A stretch of DNA of 64,000 nucleotides from Sympetrum striolatum (GCA_947579665.1 CANPUZ010000055.1:124001-188000); one strand, 5' to 3'. Shown: positions 8,785 through 21,076, numbered from the stretch's first letter. Notes: generated by a model not told the origin, from the letters alone. Numbers and translations: made by a program.

Positions 8785-9890
8785 TCAATACGAGTAAAAG
8801 TTGCTTGCTTATCGCAAGCATACGAAGTTTATTTATAATCTTTATTCACATGCCAACTTTTGAGTTTCAATGTTATTGGGGAGGGGTTAAAAGAATCATT
8901 AAATTCGTAGCAATTTCTAATATTTGTATATGCCTGGTGTCGAACCCAGGACCTATTGGAAGATGCGATTAGGCATAATAACTTGTTAGAACCTGATCTT
9001 AATTATTCCAAAGTTCGAAGTCATTCTGGGAAGATCCTGAAACAAGACTCCATTATCCCCAACTGAAATGCGTACGATAATATAAATGACTCTCTGGGAT
9101 CGAACCAAGGACGATCAAGGAATCCTAAAACACGTATTTAAAATGTATCCATGATATTTATTTACATGCCAAGTTTTAAGTTTCTATATTGTCGGGAAAG
9201 GGCTCAAAAATATTCTTAAACATTGAACAGTTATTTATTTTAGTGACCCCTGGTGTCGAACCCAGGACATACTGGCAGCTGTTAATGCACAGTGTGACTT
9301 GTTAGAGCATGATCTTATTTAATGGAAAGTTTGAAGTCGATATCATACCGTGAAGTACCTAAAATTTGTTTCCATAATCTCCCTAAGAAATGCATTGAGG
9401 AATGTAAATGGCTCTCTGGAATCGAACCAAGGACAATCAGCGGAACGTTCAACCACGCACATAAAAGAGATTTATGATCTCTATCTACATGCCGAGTTTC
9501 AAGGTTCCATCTTATCGATAAAGTCATTAAAAAAAATCTTAAAAATGGCAATGTAAATTAAACGGGAGAATATTTGCCCTGACCTAGCTTCGAACCAAGG
9601 AAAATCTTCGGTGATGTCTTAATGATTTTCGTTGGATACGCACGGCCTCCAGCGATACCTCGAATTTCAACTCTCTACTTTGCCGGGAAGAACCACAAAA
9701 AAACTTTTCGAAAATCCCCGCCATGTATCTTTATGGGGAAAATTGTGACTTTGGGGCCTTCTGGAATCGAACCCATGACACTGAGGTTCAACATCGCCTT
9801 TTTCTGGTGGCTACACGTTATGGCCTGTACGTCGTATTAATTTCAAGCCAGTGACACTTGTAGAAATTAATTAAAATTTGGATCCCCTAT
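8785..9890 (-). mobile_element. HM repeat, copy 3
   Basis: Begins (plus-strand left) with the HM 3' terminus TACGAGTAAAAGTTGCTTGC and its hairpin at 8797-8822. Modules follow with T-arm-like cores near 8938, 9100, 9258, 9420, 9591 and 9768, spaced 158-175 bp. It ends with the GGATCCCCTAT start sequence near 9880-9890. Module types match copies 1 and 5, with one module type repeated. Confidence 0.7.
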
Positions 9891-9911
9891 GAATGAGTGT
9901 ACATATAGTTG

Positions 9912-10066
9912 AGATTGGCGAAGGTTAAGCGTTCCGTCCCGTCTTCCGGGCGCCTCATGCGCCTGGGCCATGAGGAGCTTCCGTCTTGAGTCGGCTCATC
10001 CACCGGATGGCTATCCGTAAGATAGGCCAGAGTTATCATTCACTTCTTTAGCTTAAAGAAGTATTA
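9912..10066. repeat. GC-richer shared block upstream of F2
   Basis: Block starting GGTTAAGCGTTCCGTCCCG and running through TCATCCACCGGAT and CGCCAGAGTTATC-like text. It recurs before the F2 copies at 24.19 kb and, shortened, at 16.88 kb. I cannot assign it to a known RNA or protein. Confidence 0.7.
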
Positions 10067-10733
10067 TTAATTTCTCCCTATACGTAGTATAAAGAAAGTA
10101 TTGTATTCGCAAAAAAATTCGAACTCCAGATTTTAATGGAAATAGATTTTTTAGGGCCCATAGAGATCGTTTTCGCTATTTTCCCGAACATGTCTGTCTG
10201 TAGTAAAATAGTTCGTGGGCACTCTTTCTTAAAAAGTAATTATGCGATCATTTCCAAAATTCATATTTAGTATTTCCCTAACAATGCCAAGAGTTGATTA
10301 GTTTTTGGTGAATATCGCTTAACCGGAAGGGATGGTTTAACAGGAACAAAATATTGTTTCTTAAATATCTCTCTCAGAATGCAATTTAGGTAAATACAAT
10401 TACATACAAAAGTAATAGATAATATACTTTACTTCAACTTTTGTAAGAAACATTTTTTCGTAACACTGATTGTTTAGGAGTTATTCTTGGATAATGGTTA
10501 ACCGGAAGTTGTTGTTTATCCAGAAATGTAGGTTTTTCATACATATCTCTGTCAGAATGTGAGGTATATACAGTTATGAACAAAAGTTGTAGATAATATA
10601 TTTTACTACAACTTTTGTATGAAACATTTTTCTGTATCACTCATTGTTTTGTAGTTATTTATATATTACCGGCATAGGCTTCTGTTTTCAATAAATACGG
10701 AGAAAGTCACGTGGTGGTCACATTAGATTTTTT
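10067..10733 (+). mobile_element. F2 non-coding element, copy 2
   Basis: Left end TTTCTCCCTATACGTAGTAT hairpin, then TATTCGCAAAAAAATTCG, a short GTCTGTCTG tract, two CCGGAAG modules with CTTCAACTTTTGTA / CTACAACTTTTGTATG blocks, and right end GGAGAAAGTCACGTGG...CATTAGATTTTTT. It is non-coding and related to F1 by its ends and module design. Confidence 0.75.
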
Positions 10734-11284
10734 GTATTATATTAATATAAATTACAAATATTTTAATCAAGGTAGATCTTTTTTTTGCATACTGTTTCTG
10801 CTTTGATTGCAATGCATGTTTAGTATTATATGGACTTAAAATCTTGGTATGTTTTTTCCCGATTTTTTCAACCGTTATCATTTTTAAAACTGCTAATACT
10901 CCCTACCAATCTTATACATAATTCTAGTTGTTTCCTCAGTTGCTGCTTGTATCTTTAACATGCATAAAAACAACATATTATGTTATTAAGAGAAACCAAA
11001 CCATAACAGAAAATTGTTTAAGTAGAACGTGACCACGGAAAAAGTTGTTCGTGCAGACCAATTTAAGTGTCTTTTCTAAAACTGTTTTTATTTCTCACGT
11101 TACGAAGAACTTGTAGCAATAGGAATCGAGATAAATGTTGACATTTTAATTTACAATTAATTTTTAATCAATATCTGAAGTTGGACTTAAGTAATTGCTT
11201 TTTATTTACGAGGGCGGAATTCGCGATGTGGAAGCAGCGAATGAGATGTAATGGAATTACATTCGTTGTAATATTTTGGATCTT
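10734..11284. repeat. Spacer between F2 and satellite, duplicated at 17.63-18.18 kb
   Basis: From about 10888 this spacer matches the sequence 6,895 bp downstream without gaps and with very few substitutions. A third, clearly diverged copy lies at 25.02-25.52 kb without satellite. No coding potential is seen. Confidence 0.85.
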
Positions 11285-12838
11285 ATTTACCATGGAACAT
11301 CAGCTCGTTTTATCCGGAAAAGCACTACTTTAAAACCGGAAAACGTTATCCGGAATATCATTTCGTTTTATCCGGAATATCTGTTAGTTTTATCCTGAAT
11401 TCAGTTCGTTTTATCCGGGATATCTGTTAGTTTTATCATGAATGCAGTTAGTTTTATCTGGGATATATTTTAGTTTTATCCGGAATATAAGTTCGTTTTA
11501 TCCGGAATATCTGTAAGTTTTATCCGGAATTCAGTTCGTTTTATCCGGAATATGAGTTCGTTTTATCAGGAATATAAGTTCGTATTATCCGGAATATCTG
11601 TTAGTTTTATCCGAAATTAAGTTCGTTTTATCCGGAATATCTGTTAGTTTTATCCGGAATTCAGTTCGTTTTATCCGGAATATGAGTTCGTTTTATCCGG
11701 AATAAAAGTTCGTTTTATCTGGCATATGAGTTCGTTTTATCCGGAATAAAAGTTCGTTTTATCTGGCATATGAGTTCGTTTTATCCGGAATATAAGTTCG
11801 TTTTATCCGGAATATGAGTTAGTTTTATCCGGAATAAAAGTTCGTTTTATCTGGCATATGAGTTCGATTTATCCGGAATATAAGTTCGTTTTATCCGGAA
11901 TATCTGTTAGTTTTATCCGAAATTCAGTTTGTTTTATCCGGAATATCTGTTAGTTTTATCCAGAATTCAGTTCGTTTTATCCGGAATATGAGTTCGTTTT
12001 ATCCGGAATAAAAGTTCGTTTTATCTGGCATATTAGTTCGTTTTATCCGGAATATGAGTTAGTTTTATCCGGAATAAAAGTTCGTTTTATCTGGCATATG
12101 AGTTTGTTTTATCCGGAATATAAGTTCGTTTTATCCGGAATATCTGTTTTTTTTATCCGGAATATAAGTTCGTCTTATCCGGAATATCTGATAGTTTTAT
12201 CTGGAATTTAGTTCTTTTTATACGGAATATGAGTTCGTTTCATCCGAAATATAAATTTTTTTTATCCGGAATATCTGTTAGTTTTATCCGGAATTCAGTT
12301 CATTTTATACGGAATATGAGTTCGTTTTATCCGGAATATAAGTACCTTTTATCCGGAATATCTGATAGTTTTATCCGGAATTCAGTTCGTTTTATCCGGA
12401 ATATAATTTCGTTTTATTCGGAATATTAGTTAGTTTTATCCGGAATTCATTTCGTTTTATACGGAATATCTGTTTGTTTTATCCGGAAATAAAGTTCGTT
12501 TATCCGGAATATCTGTTAGTTTTAACCGGAATATAGTTCGTTTTATCCTGAATTTAAGTTCGTTTTATATTGAATATCAGTTCGTTTTATCCGTAGCATC
12601 GGTTCTTTTTATCAGGAATATCATTTCGTTTTATCCGGAATTCATTTTGTTTTATCCTGAATATCTGTTTGTTTTATTTGGAATATAAGTTCGTTTTATC
12701 CGGAATATAAGTTCGTTTTATCCGGAATATAAGCTCGTTTTATCCGGAATATGAGTTCGTTTTATCCGGAATATGAGTTCTTTTTATCCGGAATATAAGT
12801 TCGTTTTATCCGGAATATGAGTTCGTTTTATCCGGAAT
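11285..12838. repeat. 22-bp satellite array 2
   Basis: Tandem 21-22 bp units of TTCGTTTTATCCGGAATA type. Variants ATATCTG, AATTCAG, ATATGAG and ATAAAAG recur in blocks (TCTGGCATATGAG appears repeatedly), showing higher-order repeats of several units. It starts with a distinctive leader containing GCACTACTTTAAAACCGG and GGAAAACGTTATCC. It ends in a LINE relic, as array 1 does. Confidence 0.95.
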
Positions 12839-12844
12839 AGACGG

Positions 12845-13545
12845 AATAGCGCTCTAGCATATGGTTCCCTGATCGCAGTATCAGAACGGCCTTTTTAACA
12901 TAGAGGCCGCATTAAATCGGTTTAGATTTAGATATATATCCCGCGAGCTGACAGAGGCGTTTGGTAGAGGGTGTAATACACCGCCATTATTCATTCAATC
13001 CCTATTAGCATCTCTAATAGCCTGGGGAAAAAGCGGCCAATAGGAGTTATCCGTCCTTGCGATTACTTCCCTATAACGCTTCGTAAATGCCTCTCGGAGA
13101 TCTCTCCTTACTGGCTCTAGCATTTCACTTACTTCGTCTATAAATTCTGAACGAATGAACTTTTCGAATAGTTTTGACGATATTATTGTCATCTGTAGTG
13201 AAATCCAAATGAGGGACTCTTATCATTGCCGTAACGCCGCTATCAAACCTGAAATCCCCGCCCAACGAATCTACGCTGGACCATCTCTAAATCTGAGACT
13301 AAACCTACTTCCTCCCAAACTGCACAGCTTTATTCTAGACTCGGACGAATAAGAGAAGCCATTTCTTTGACTCTCGATGAGCATCCTCTCAACGTAGTAA
13401 ATATTTGAATTCCATTAGCTTTTCCTATCGCATCACGAATATATTCTTAGAAAGATAAGTTACTGCTAAACGTGACTCCTAGGTATTTGTTGTCGTGCAC
13501 TAACTCTAATGGATGCCCTGAGATTTGATACTGCGCGGGAATTAT
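12845..13545 (-). pseudogene. LINE reverse transcriptase C-terminus, duplicate of the 7.5-kb relic
   Basis: Minus-strand copy of the same C-terminal RT region, here broken into shorter frames. The last part is the best preserved: EKFIRSEFIDEVSEML, then KRYREVIARTDNSYWPLF and a natural-looking end, IRDANRD. It extends 20 residues further than the copy at 7.5 kb and so shows the original C-terminus. The 3' part carries the same two-LINE junction (CGCAGTATCAGAACGGC to GGTTTAGATTTAGATATAT) as 7.45-7.53 kb, evidence of segmental duplication. Confidence 0.85.
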
Positions 13546-13551
13546 GTTTGT

Positions 13552-13586
13552 GATTCATATCTGCCAACATATTGGCAGATATGAAT
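13552..13586. repeat. Perfect palindrome (15-bp arms), second copy
   Basis: Same sequence and relative position as the palindrome at 8134-8168. Confidence 0.9.
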
Positions 13587-14539
13587 AAACAATATATTTT
13601 GGAACGACTTGATTTTATTAACTGCAAAGTTCGAAGTCGCTATCATACCGGGAAGTACCTAGAATTGGTATCCGTTATCCACATAAGAAATGCATTGAGG
13701 AATATAAATGACTCTCTGGGATCGAACCAAGGACCAACAGCAATACATTAAACAGCGTACATAAAATATATTCATGATCTTTATCCACATGCCGAGTTTT
13801 ACGTCCCCATCTTATCGGAAAGTGATTAAAAAGAATCTTAAAATTCGCTACAATGCATTTAAAATGTAAATATATTTGCCTTGGCATAACGTCGAACCAC
13901 GGTTGTCTTAAAAATCGTAGCGATTTCTAATTTTTGTAGACGCCTGGTGTTGAACCCAGAATCTATTTGCAGATTCGAATAGACATAATAACATGTTAAG
14001 GACTTGATCTTAATTAATGCAAAGTTTGAAGTCCATATCATACGGGGAAGGTCCATAATTAAAACTGCGTTACCCCAATCTGAAATGCATATGGCAATGT
14101 AAATGGCTTTCTGGGATCGATCCAAGGACGATCAAGGAAACCTATTGAAATGTATTTATGTATTTTATTTACATGCCAAGTTTAAAGTTTCTATATTGTC
14201 GGGAAAGGGTTCAAAAATATTCTTAAACATCGTAACAGTTATTTAATTTAGAGACCCCTGGTGTCGAACACAGGACATACTTGCAGCTGTTAATCCACAG
14301 AATGACTTGTTACGACTTGATCTTATTTAATACAAAGTTTGAAGTCAATATCATGCCGGGAAGTACCTAAAATTTGTTTCCATAATCTCCATAAGAAATG
14401 CATTGAGGAACGTAAATGGCTCTCTGAAATCGAACCATGGACAATCAGCGGAACGTTCGACCACGCACAAAAAAGTGATTCTTGATCTCTATCTACATGC
14501 CGAGTTTCAAGTTTCCATCTTATCGGGAAGTCATTTAAA
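13587..14539 (-). mobile_element. HM repeat, copy 4, left part
   Basis: Modules with T-arm-like cores near 13720, 13893, 13950 (changed), 14120, 14265 and 14430. It is the counterpart of 8169-9530 with an internal deletion of about 430 bp. It is interrupted by the F1 insertion and resumes at 16697. Confidence 0.7.
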
Positions 14540-16696
14540 AAATCTGATGTGGCCAGCACATGACTTTCTCCATATATGAGATGTAAATACTTATCTACCG
14601 CAGTAATTTCGAGCTCTATATTCCATCTAAACTTGGAATACGAGTGATTAATATATATATACTAGCTGAAGCGCCCATTGATTCTCAACGGGGAATATAG
14701 AAGTAGATTAAATTCAAGTTGCCGGTCGTGCAATGCGTAAATTCCCTTTAGAATAAGGTCTAAAATCCCAAGCTATTCTTACTGTACAGGAAAATTCATG
14801 AGCTCGGCTCAAAAATCTCATTGATCGTGAGGAGGATTGGCTGTTTACAACCTCAACAATTTTGGATAATTCACGCGTATTTTATCAAAATTCTCCAAAT
14901 TTCGATTTGGAAACAATATTCCTCGATCAAAATTAGAACATTCATTTAATTTCCGTTCTTTTGCTACTTGTTTCGACTCCGCACGACTATTCTTCTGTTT
15001 TAATTCTTCAAAAGAAATATTGCCTGCTACCGATTAAAGTGAAGATTAGATTTATTCTTTATGGAAACCCATCTGAGCGATCTTGGTTCGAAACCAGCAA
15101 AATTATCGAATAAAATTGAGACAGTACGTCCTTCCTGGTCCCAGAAAAAAGGTACGCAAAGTTTGACGCGAATCTGGCAAACGGTTTGTACTAAAATCGA
15201 AGACACACAATCTCCTGGCTGTAATTACGTTCCTGCAATTGCTGGTTACCTTCTTACAGAAAATTTCTCGTTATCCATGTAATATATCGTACTCTTCAAT
15301 CATCAGGTTTATGAGCTTAAGTCCACGAGTATTTTTGCGGAATAAAACATGAGCTCGGATTCAACAATGGGATCGGTCGTCAGGGGGATGAGTTGTTTAT
15401 AGCCTCGAATTTTCACAAAATTTTTGTATATTTTACCAATATTCTCGCAAATTCTAATCGAAAGTAAGATTCCATGACCAAAATAAGAATCTTTATTCGA
15501 TTTTCTTTCTTTTGGTGTTTGTCTCTACTCTGTACGACTATTCCTTCTAATTTAATTCTTCAAAAGAAATAAAGTCTGCAACCGATAAAAGTGAAGCTTA
15601 CGTGTATTCCTTATGAAAATCTATCTGAGCGATCCTGGTTCGAATCCAGCAAAATTCTTGAATAAAAATGCGACAGTACTTCCTTCCTGATGTCAGAGGA
15701 CACGCATGCAAAGTTTGAGACAAATCGGGCAAACGGTGTGGACTCCAATCCAAGACAAACAAACAAACCCACAAACACACAAACCCACAGAATTTCTGCT
15801 TTATATATATAGATTATTATCTTTGACGCAATAAACATTATAAATAATGTTGTTCGGGACATGCTGGATGAAAAACGATGAATTTGGCCTTTCGCCCATA
15901 GAGCCCTGAGCGCCCTCTAAGTACATAATCAGCAACTTCCGGTTTATCAGTATTTCATAAATAACTCCTAAACAATCAGTGATACAGAAATATGTTTCAA
16001 CCAAAAGTTATAGTAAATAACATTTTCTAAAACTTTTAAAAATAATAATATATACCTAAGTATCATATTTATGGAGATATTTTGAAAACGGGAAATGAGC
16101 TTTGAAGAATGAAGCTCGACTTCCGGTTAACCGATTTACTCCAAAAGTAATCAACTCTAAAGAAACTAACCAAAATACTATATATGAAATTTGGTGTTGA
16201 TACAACGAACGGTTTTTATGTTAGAGCGCCAACAAAGTACATAACAGCTATTTCCGTTTTATCGGTATTTCACGAATAACTCCTAACCGGTGATAAAAAA
16301 TGTGTTAAATACAAAAATTATAGTAAAAGCATTATCTAAAACTTTTTTATGCAATACAATACACGTATATATCATATTTATGGAGATATTTTGAAAACCG
16401 GAAATGAGCTTTAATGAATGAAGCTCGACTTCCGGTAAACTGATTTACTCCAAAAACTAATCAACTCTGACAGCACACACCACAGTACTATATACGAAGT
16501 TTGGTTTTGATAGGACCAATAGTTTTCACGTTAGAGCGCCCACTAACACACACACACATACACACAGACATCATTCCGAAAATAGTTAAAACGTGTTCTA
16601 GGGACCCCAAAACATGTATTTCCGTTGAAATCTCGAAGTCCAATTTTTTCATGAAAACAATAATTTCTCTATACTTCGTATATGGAGAAAGTAAAA
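14540..16696 (-). mobile_element. F1 element, copy 2, carrying a nested Helitron
   Basis: Minus-strand F1 inserted into HM copy 4. The plus strand reads AATCTGATGTGGCCAGCACA at the left and TATGGAGAAAGTAAAAATC at the right. The uninterrupted target is in the paralogous unit at about 9529-9540 (TCATTAAAAAAAATCTT), so the insertion went into an A/T run. It is 1.0 kb long once the 1,152-bp Helitron-like insert (14662-15813) is subtracted, like other full copies. The CA tract (16548-16563) is short here. Confidence 0.85.
14662..15813 (-). mobile_element. Helitron-like element (non-autonomous), complete
   Basis: Minus-strand 5' end TCTATATATATAAAGC at 15813; 3' end is hairpin CCCGTTGA-GAA-TCAATGGG, then CGCTTCAGCTAG ending at 14662. 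Flanking bases give A at 15814 and T at 14661 (minus-strand reading), the canonical Helitron A|T target. The empty site survives in the F1 copy at 4851-4870, apart from a 2-bp AT-slippage difference. The body has no Rep/helicase coding. It contains two ~310-bp related halves (about 14905-15210 and 15436-15752), each with a T-arm-like core (CTTGGTTCGAAACC, CCTGGTTCGAATCC). Confidence 0.85.
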
Positions 16697-16883
16697 ATCT
16701 TAAAAATCGCAATCTAAATTAAACGGGAGAATATTTGCCCTGGTCTAGCTTCGAACCAAGGATAATCTTCAATGATGTCTTAATAATTTTCGTAGGATAC
16801 GGACGGCCTCCAGCGATAAATCGAATTTTAACTCCCTACTTCACTGGGAAGTACCTCAAAAAATTTTTGAAAATCCCCACCCA
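16697..16883 (-). mobile_element. HM repeat, copy 4, right part
   Basis: Continues HM after the F1 insertion, with the module core TTCGAACCAAGGATAATC near 16750. It is joined by a deletion of about 290 bp, relative to 9.71-10.01 kb, directly to CGCTATCCGTAGG of the block preceding F2. Confidence 0.7.
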
Positions 16884-16942
16884 TCGCTATCCGTAGGTTA
16901 CGCCAGAGTTATCATTCACTTCTTTAGCTTAAAGAAGCATTA

Positions 16943-17627
16943 TTACTTTCTCCCTCTTCGTAGTACAGAGAAAGTATTGTATTCGCAAAAAAATTCGGCC
17001 TCCAGATTTCGACGGAAATAGATGTTTTGGGGCCCATAGAGCTCGTTTACGCTATTTTCCCGAACATGTCTGTGTGTGTGTGTGTCTATCTGTCTGTGGT
17101 AAAGTAGTTAGTGGGCAGTTAAAAAGTAATTATCCGATTATTTCAAAAAATCATATTTAGTATTTTCATAACAATTTCAAGAGTTCGTTAGATTCCTATG
17201 AATATCGCTTAACCGGAAGTTGCGGTTTATCCGGAACAAAATTTTGTTTCTTAAATATCTCTGTCAGAATGCAATGTAGGTATGTACAATTATTTACAAA
17301 AGTTATAGATAATACACTTTACTTCAACTTTTGTAAAAACATTTCTTCGTAACACCGAGTTTTTAGGAGTTATTCTTCAATAATGGTTAACCGGAAATTG
17401 TTGTTTATCCAGAAATGTAGGTTTTTCATACATATCTCTGTCAGAATGCAATATTGGTATATACAATTATGTACAAAAGTTATCGATAATGTATTCTACT
17501 ACAACTTTTGTATGAAACATTTTTCTGTATCACTCATTCTTTTGGAGTTATTTATATATTACCGGCATAGGCTTCTGTTTTCAATAAATATGGAGAAAGT
17601 CACGTGTTGGACACATTAGATTTTTTT
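16943..17627 (+). mobile_element. F2 non-coding element, copy 3
   Basis: Same structure as the copy at 10.07 kb: ACTTTCTCCCTCTTCGTAG end, GTGTGTGTGTCTATCTGTCTG tract, TTTATCCGGAACAAAATTTTG module, GGAGAAAGTCACGTG end. It is visibly more diverged from copy 2 than the adjoining spacer is. Confidence 0.75.
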
Positions 17628-18184
17628 GTATTATATTAATATAAATTACAAATATTCTCATCAAGGTAGATCTTTTCTTTGAATACTGTTTCTGTTTTCT
17701 TTGCAATGTATATTTTGTATTATATGGACTTAAAATCTTGGTATGTTTTTTTCCCGATTTTTTCTCCCGTTATCATTTTTAAAACTGCTAATACTCCCTA
17801 CCAATCTTATACATAATTCTGGTTGTTTCCTCGGTTGCTGCTTGTATCTTTAACATGCATAAAAACAACATATTATGTTATTAAGAGAAACCAAACCATA
17901 ACAGAAAATTGTTTAAGTAGAACGTGACCACGGAAAAAGTTGTTCGTGCAGACCAATTTAAGTGTCTTTTCTAAAACTGTTTTTATTTCTCACGTTACGA
18001 AGAACTTGTAGCAATAGGAATCGAGATAAATGTTGACATTTTAATTTACAATTAATTTTTAATCAATATCTGAAGTTGGACTTAAGTAATTGCTTTTTAT
18101 TTACGAGGGCGGAATTCGCGATGTGGAAGCAGCGAATGAGATGTAATGGAATTACATTCGTTGTAATATTTTGGATCTTATTTA
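17628..18184. repeat. Spacer duplicated from 10.73-11.28 kb
   Basis: Near-identical to the earlier spacer from about 17783 onward, at constant offset 6,895, continuing without a break into the satellite up to about 18703. Confidence 0.85.
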
Positions 18185-21060
18185 CCATGGAACATCAGCT
18201 CGTTTTATCCGGAAAAGCACTACTTTAAAACCGGAAAACGTTATCCGGAATATCATTTCGTTTTATCCGGAATATCTGTTAGTTTTATCCTGAATTCAGT
18301 TCGTTTTATCCGGGATATCTGTTAGTTTTATCATGAATGCAGTTAGTTTTATCTGGGATATCTTTTAGTTTTATCCGGAATATAAGTTCGTTTTATCCGG
18401 AATATCTGTAAGTTTTATCCGGAATTCAGTTCGTTTTATCCGGAATATGAGTTCGTTTTATCAGGAATATAAGTTCGTATTATCCGGAATATCTGTTAGT
18501 TTTATCCGAAATTAAGTTCGTTTTATCCGGAATATCTGTTAGTTTTATCCGGAATTCAGTTCGTTTTATCCGGAATATGAGTTCGTTTTATCCGGAATAA
18601 AAGTTCGTTTTATCTGGCATATGAGTTCGTTTTATCCGGAATAAAAGTTCGTTTTATCTGGCATATGAGTTCGTTTTATCCGGAATATAAGTTCGTTTTA
18701 TCCCGAACAGCACTTCTTTTAAACCGGAAAACGTTATCCGGAATATCATTTCGTTTTATCCGTAATATCTGTTAGTTTTATCCTGAATTCAGTTAGTTTT
18801 ATCTGGGATATCTATTAGTTTTATCCGGAATATAAGTTCGTTTTATCCGGAATACCTGTTAGTTTTATCCGGAATTCAGTTCGTTTTATCCGGAATATCT
18901 GTTAGTTTTAGCCGGAATATAAGTTCGTTTTATCCGGAATATCTGTTAGTTTTATCCGAAATTCAGTTCGTTTTATCCGGAATATCTGTTAGTTTTAGCC
19001 GGAATTCAGTTCGTTTTATCCGGAATATGAGTTCGTTTTATCCGGAATAAAAGTTCGTTTTATCTGGCATAGAGTTCGTTTTATCCGGAATAGAAGTTCG
19101 TTTATCCGGAATATGAGTTAGTTTTATCCGGAATAAGAGTTCGTTTTATCTGGCATATGAGTTCGTTTTATCCGGAATATAAGTTCGCTTTATCCGGAAT
19201 ATCTGTTTTTTTTACCCGGAATATAAGTTCGTCTTATCCGGAATATCTGTTAGTTTTATCCGGAATTCAGTTCGTTTTATCCGGAATATGAGTTCGTTTT
19301 ATCAGGAATATCTGTTAGTTTTATCCGGAATTCAGTTCGTTTTATCCGGAATATAAGTTCGTTTTATCCGGAATTCAGTTCGTTTTATCCGGAATATCAG
19401 TTTGTTTTATCCGGATTTCGGTTCGTTTTATCCGGAATAAGAGTTCGTTTTATCCGGAATATAAGTTCGTTAAATCCGGAATATCTGTTAGTTTTATCTG
19501 GAATATAAGTTCGTTTTATCCGGAATATCTTTTAGTTTTATCCGGAATATATGTTAGTTTTATCCGGAATATAAGTTCGTTTTATCCGGAATATAAGGTC
19601 GTTTTATCCGGAAAATCTCTTAGTTTTATCCGGAATTCAGTTCGTTTTATCCGGAATACGTGTTCGTTTTATCCGGAATATAAGTTAGTTTTATCCGGAA
19701 TATAAGTTCGTTTTATCCGGAATATCTGTTAGTTTTATCCGGAATATATGTTAGTTTTATCTGGAATTAAGTTCGTTTTATCCGGAATATAAGTTTGTTT
19801 TAACCGGAATATAAGTTCGTTTTATCCGGAATATCTGTTAGTTTTATCCGGAATATATGTTAGTTTTATCTGGAATTAAGTTCGTTTTATCCGGAATATG
19901 AGTTCGTTTTATCCGGAATTTATGTTCGTTTTATCCGGAATATCTGTTAGTTTTATCCGGAATATAAGTTCGTTTTATCCGGAATATATGTTAGTTTTAT
20001 CTGGAGTTCAGTTCGTTTTATCCGGAATATAATTTTGTTTTATCCGGAATATGAGTTCGTTTTATCCTAAATAACTGTTAGTTTTATCCGGAATTCAGTT
20101 CGTTTTATCCCGAATATAAGCTCGTTTTATCCGGAATTCAGTTCGTTTTATCCGGAATATCAGTTTGTTTTATCCGAAATTTGGTCCGTTTTATCCGGAA
20201 TATGAGTTCGTTTTATCCGGAATATAAGTTCGTTTTATCCGGAATATCTGTTAGTTTTATCTGGAATATAAGTTCGTTTTATCCGGAATATCTTTTAGTT
20301 TTATCCGGAATATATGTTAGTTTTATCCGGAATACAAGTTCGTTTTATCCTGAATATAAGGTCGTTTTATCCGGAAAATCTCTTTGTTTTATCCTGAATT
20401 CAGTTCGTTTTATCCGGAATACGTGTTCGTTTTATCCGGTATATAAGTTAGTTTTATCCGGAATATAAGTTCGTTTTACCGGAATATCTGTTAGTTTTAT
20501 CCGGAATATATGTTAGTTTTATCCGGAATTAAGTTCGTTTTATCCAGAATATAAGTTCGTTTTATCCGGAATATAAGTCCGTTTTAACCGGAATATAAGT
20601 TCGTTTTATCCGGAATATCTGTTAGTTTTATCCGGAATATATGTTAGTTTTATCTGGAATTAAGTTCGTTTTATCCGGAATATGAGTTCGTTTTATCCGG
20701 AATATAAGTTCGTTTTATCAGGAATATCAGTTAGTTTTATCCGGAATATAAGTTCGTTTTATCCGGAATATCTGTTAGTTTTATCTGGAGTTCAGTTCGT
20801 TTTATCCGGAATATAATTTTGTTTTATCCGGAATATAAGTTCGTTTTATATGAAATATCTGCAAGTTTTATCCGGAATTCAGTTCGTTTAATTCGTAATA
20901 ATTGTTCATTTTAACCGAATATCAGATCGTTTAATCCGGAACATCACTTATTTTGATCCGGAATATCAGTTCCTTTTATTCCTGAACATAAGTTCGTTTA
21001 ATCCGGAACATCACTTATTTTGATCCGTAAGATCAGTTCGTTTTATCCGTAACATCAGAA
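18185..21060. repeat. 22-bp satellite array 3 (2.9 kb)
   Basis: Longest array of the TTCGTTTTATCCGGAATA family. The leader motif GCAC..CTTTAAAACCGGAAAACG occurs at 18217 and again, as GCACTTCTTTTAAACCGG, at 18710. This marks an internal tandem duplication of about 493 bp whose start coincides with the end of near-identity to array 2. Later units show higher-order blocks with ATATATGTTAG and TCTGGAATTAAG variants. The last ~200 bp degrade (TTTAATTCGTAATAATTG). Confidence 0.95.
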
Positions 21061-21076
21061 TAAGAACATGGGAATA

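Noticed and set aside
9912..10066. Possible 5S rRNA-like match (GAAGGTTAAGCGTTCC resembles GAAGTTAAGCAGCG)
   Set aside because: Similarity is limited to about 10 bp; no other 5S control elements or length.
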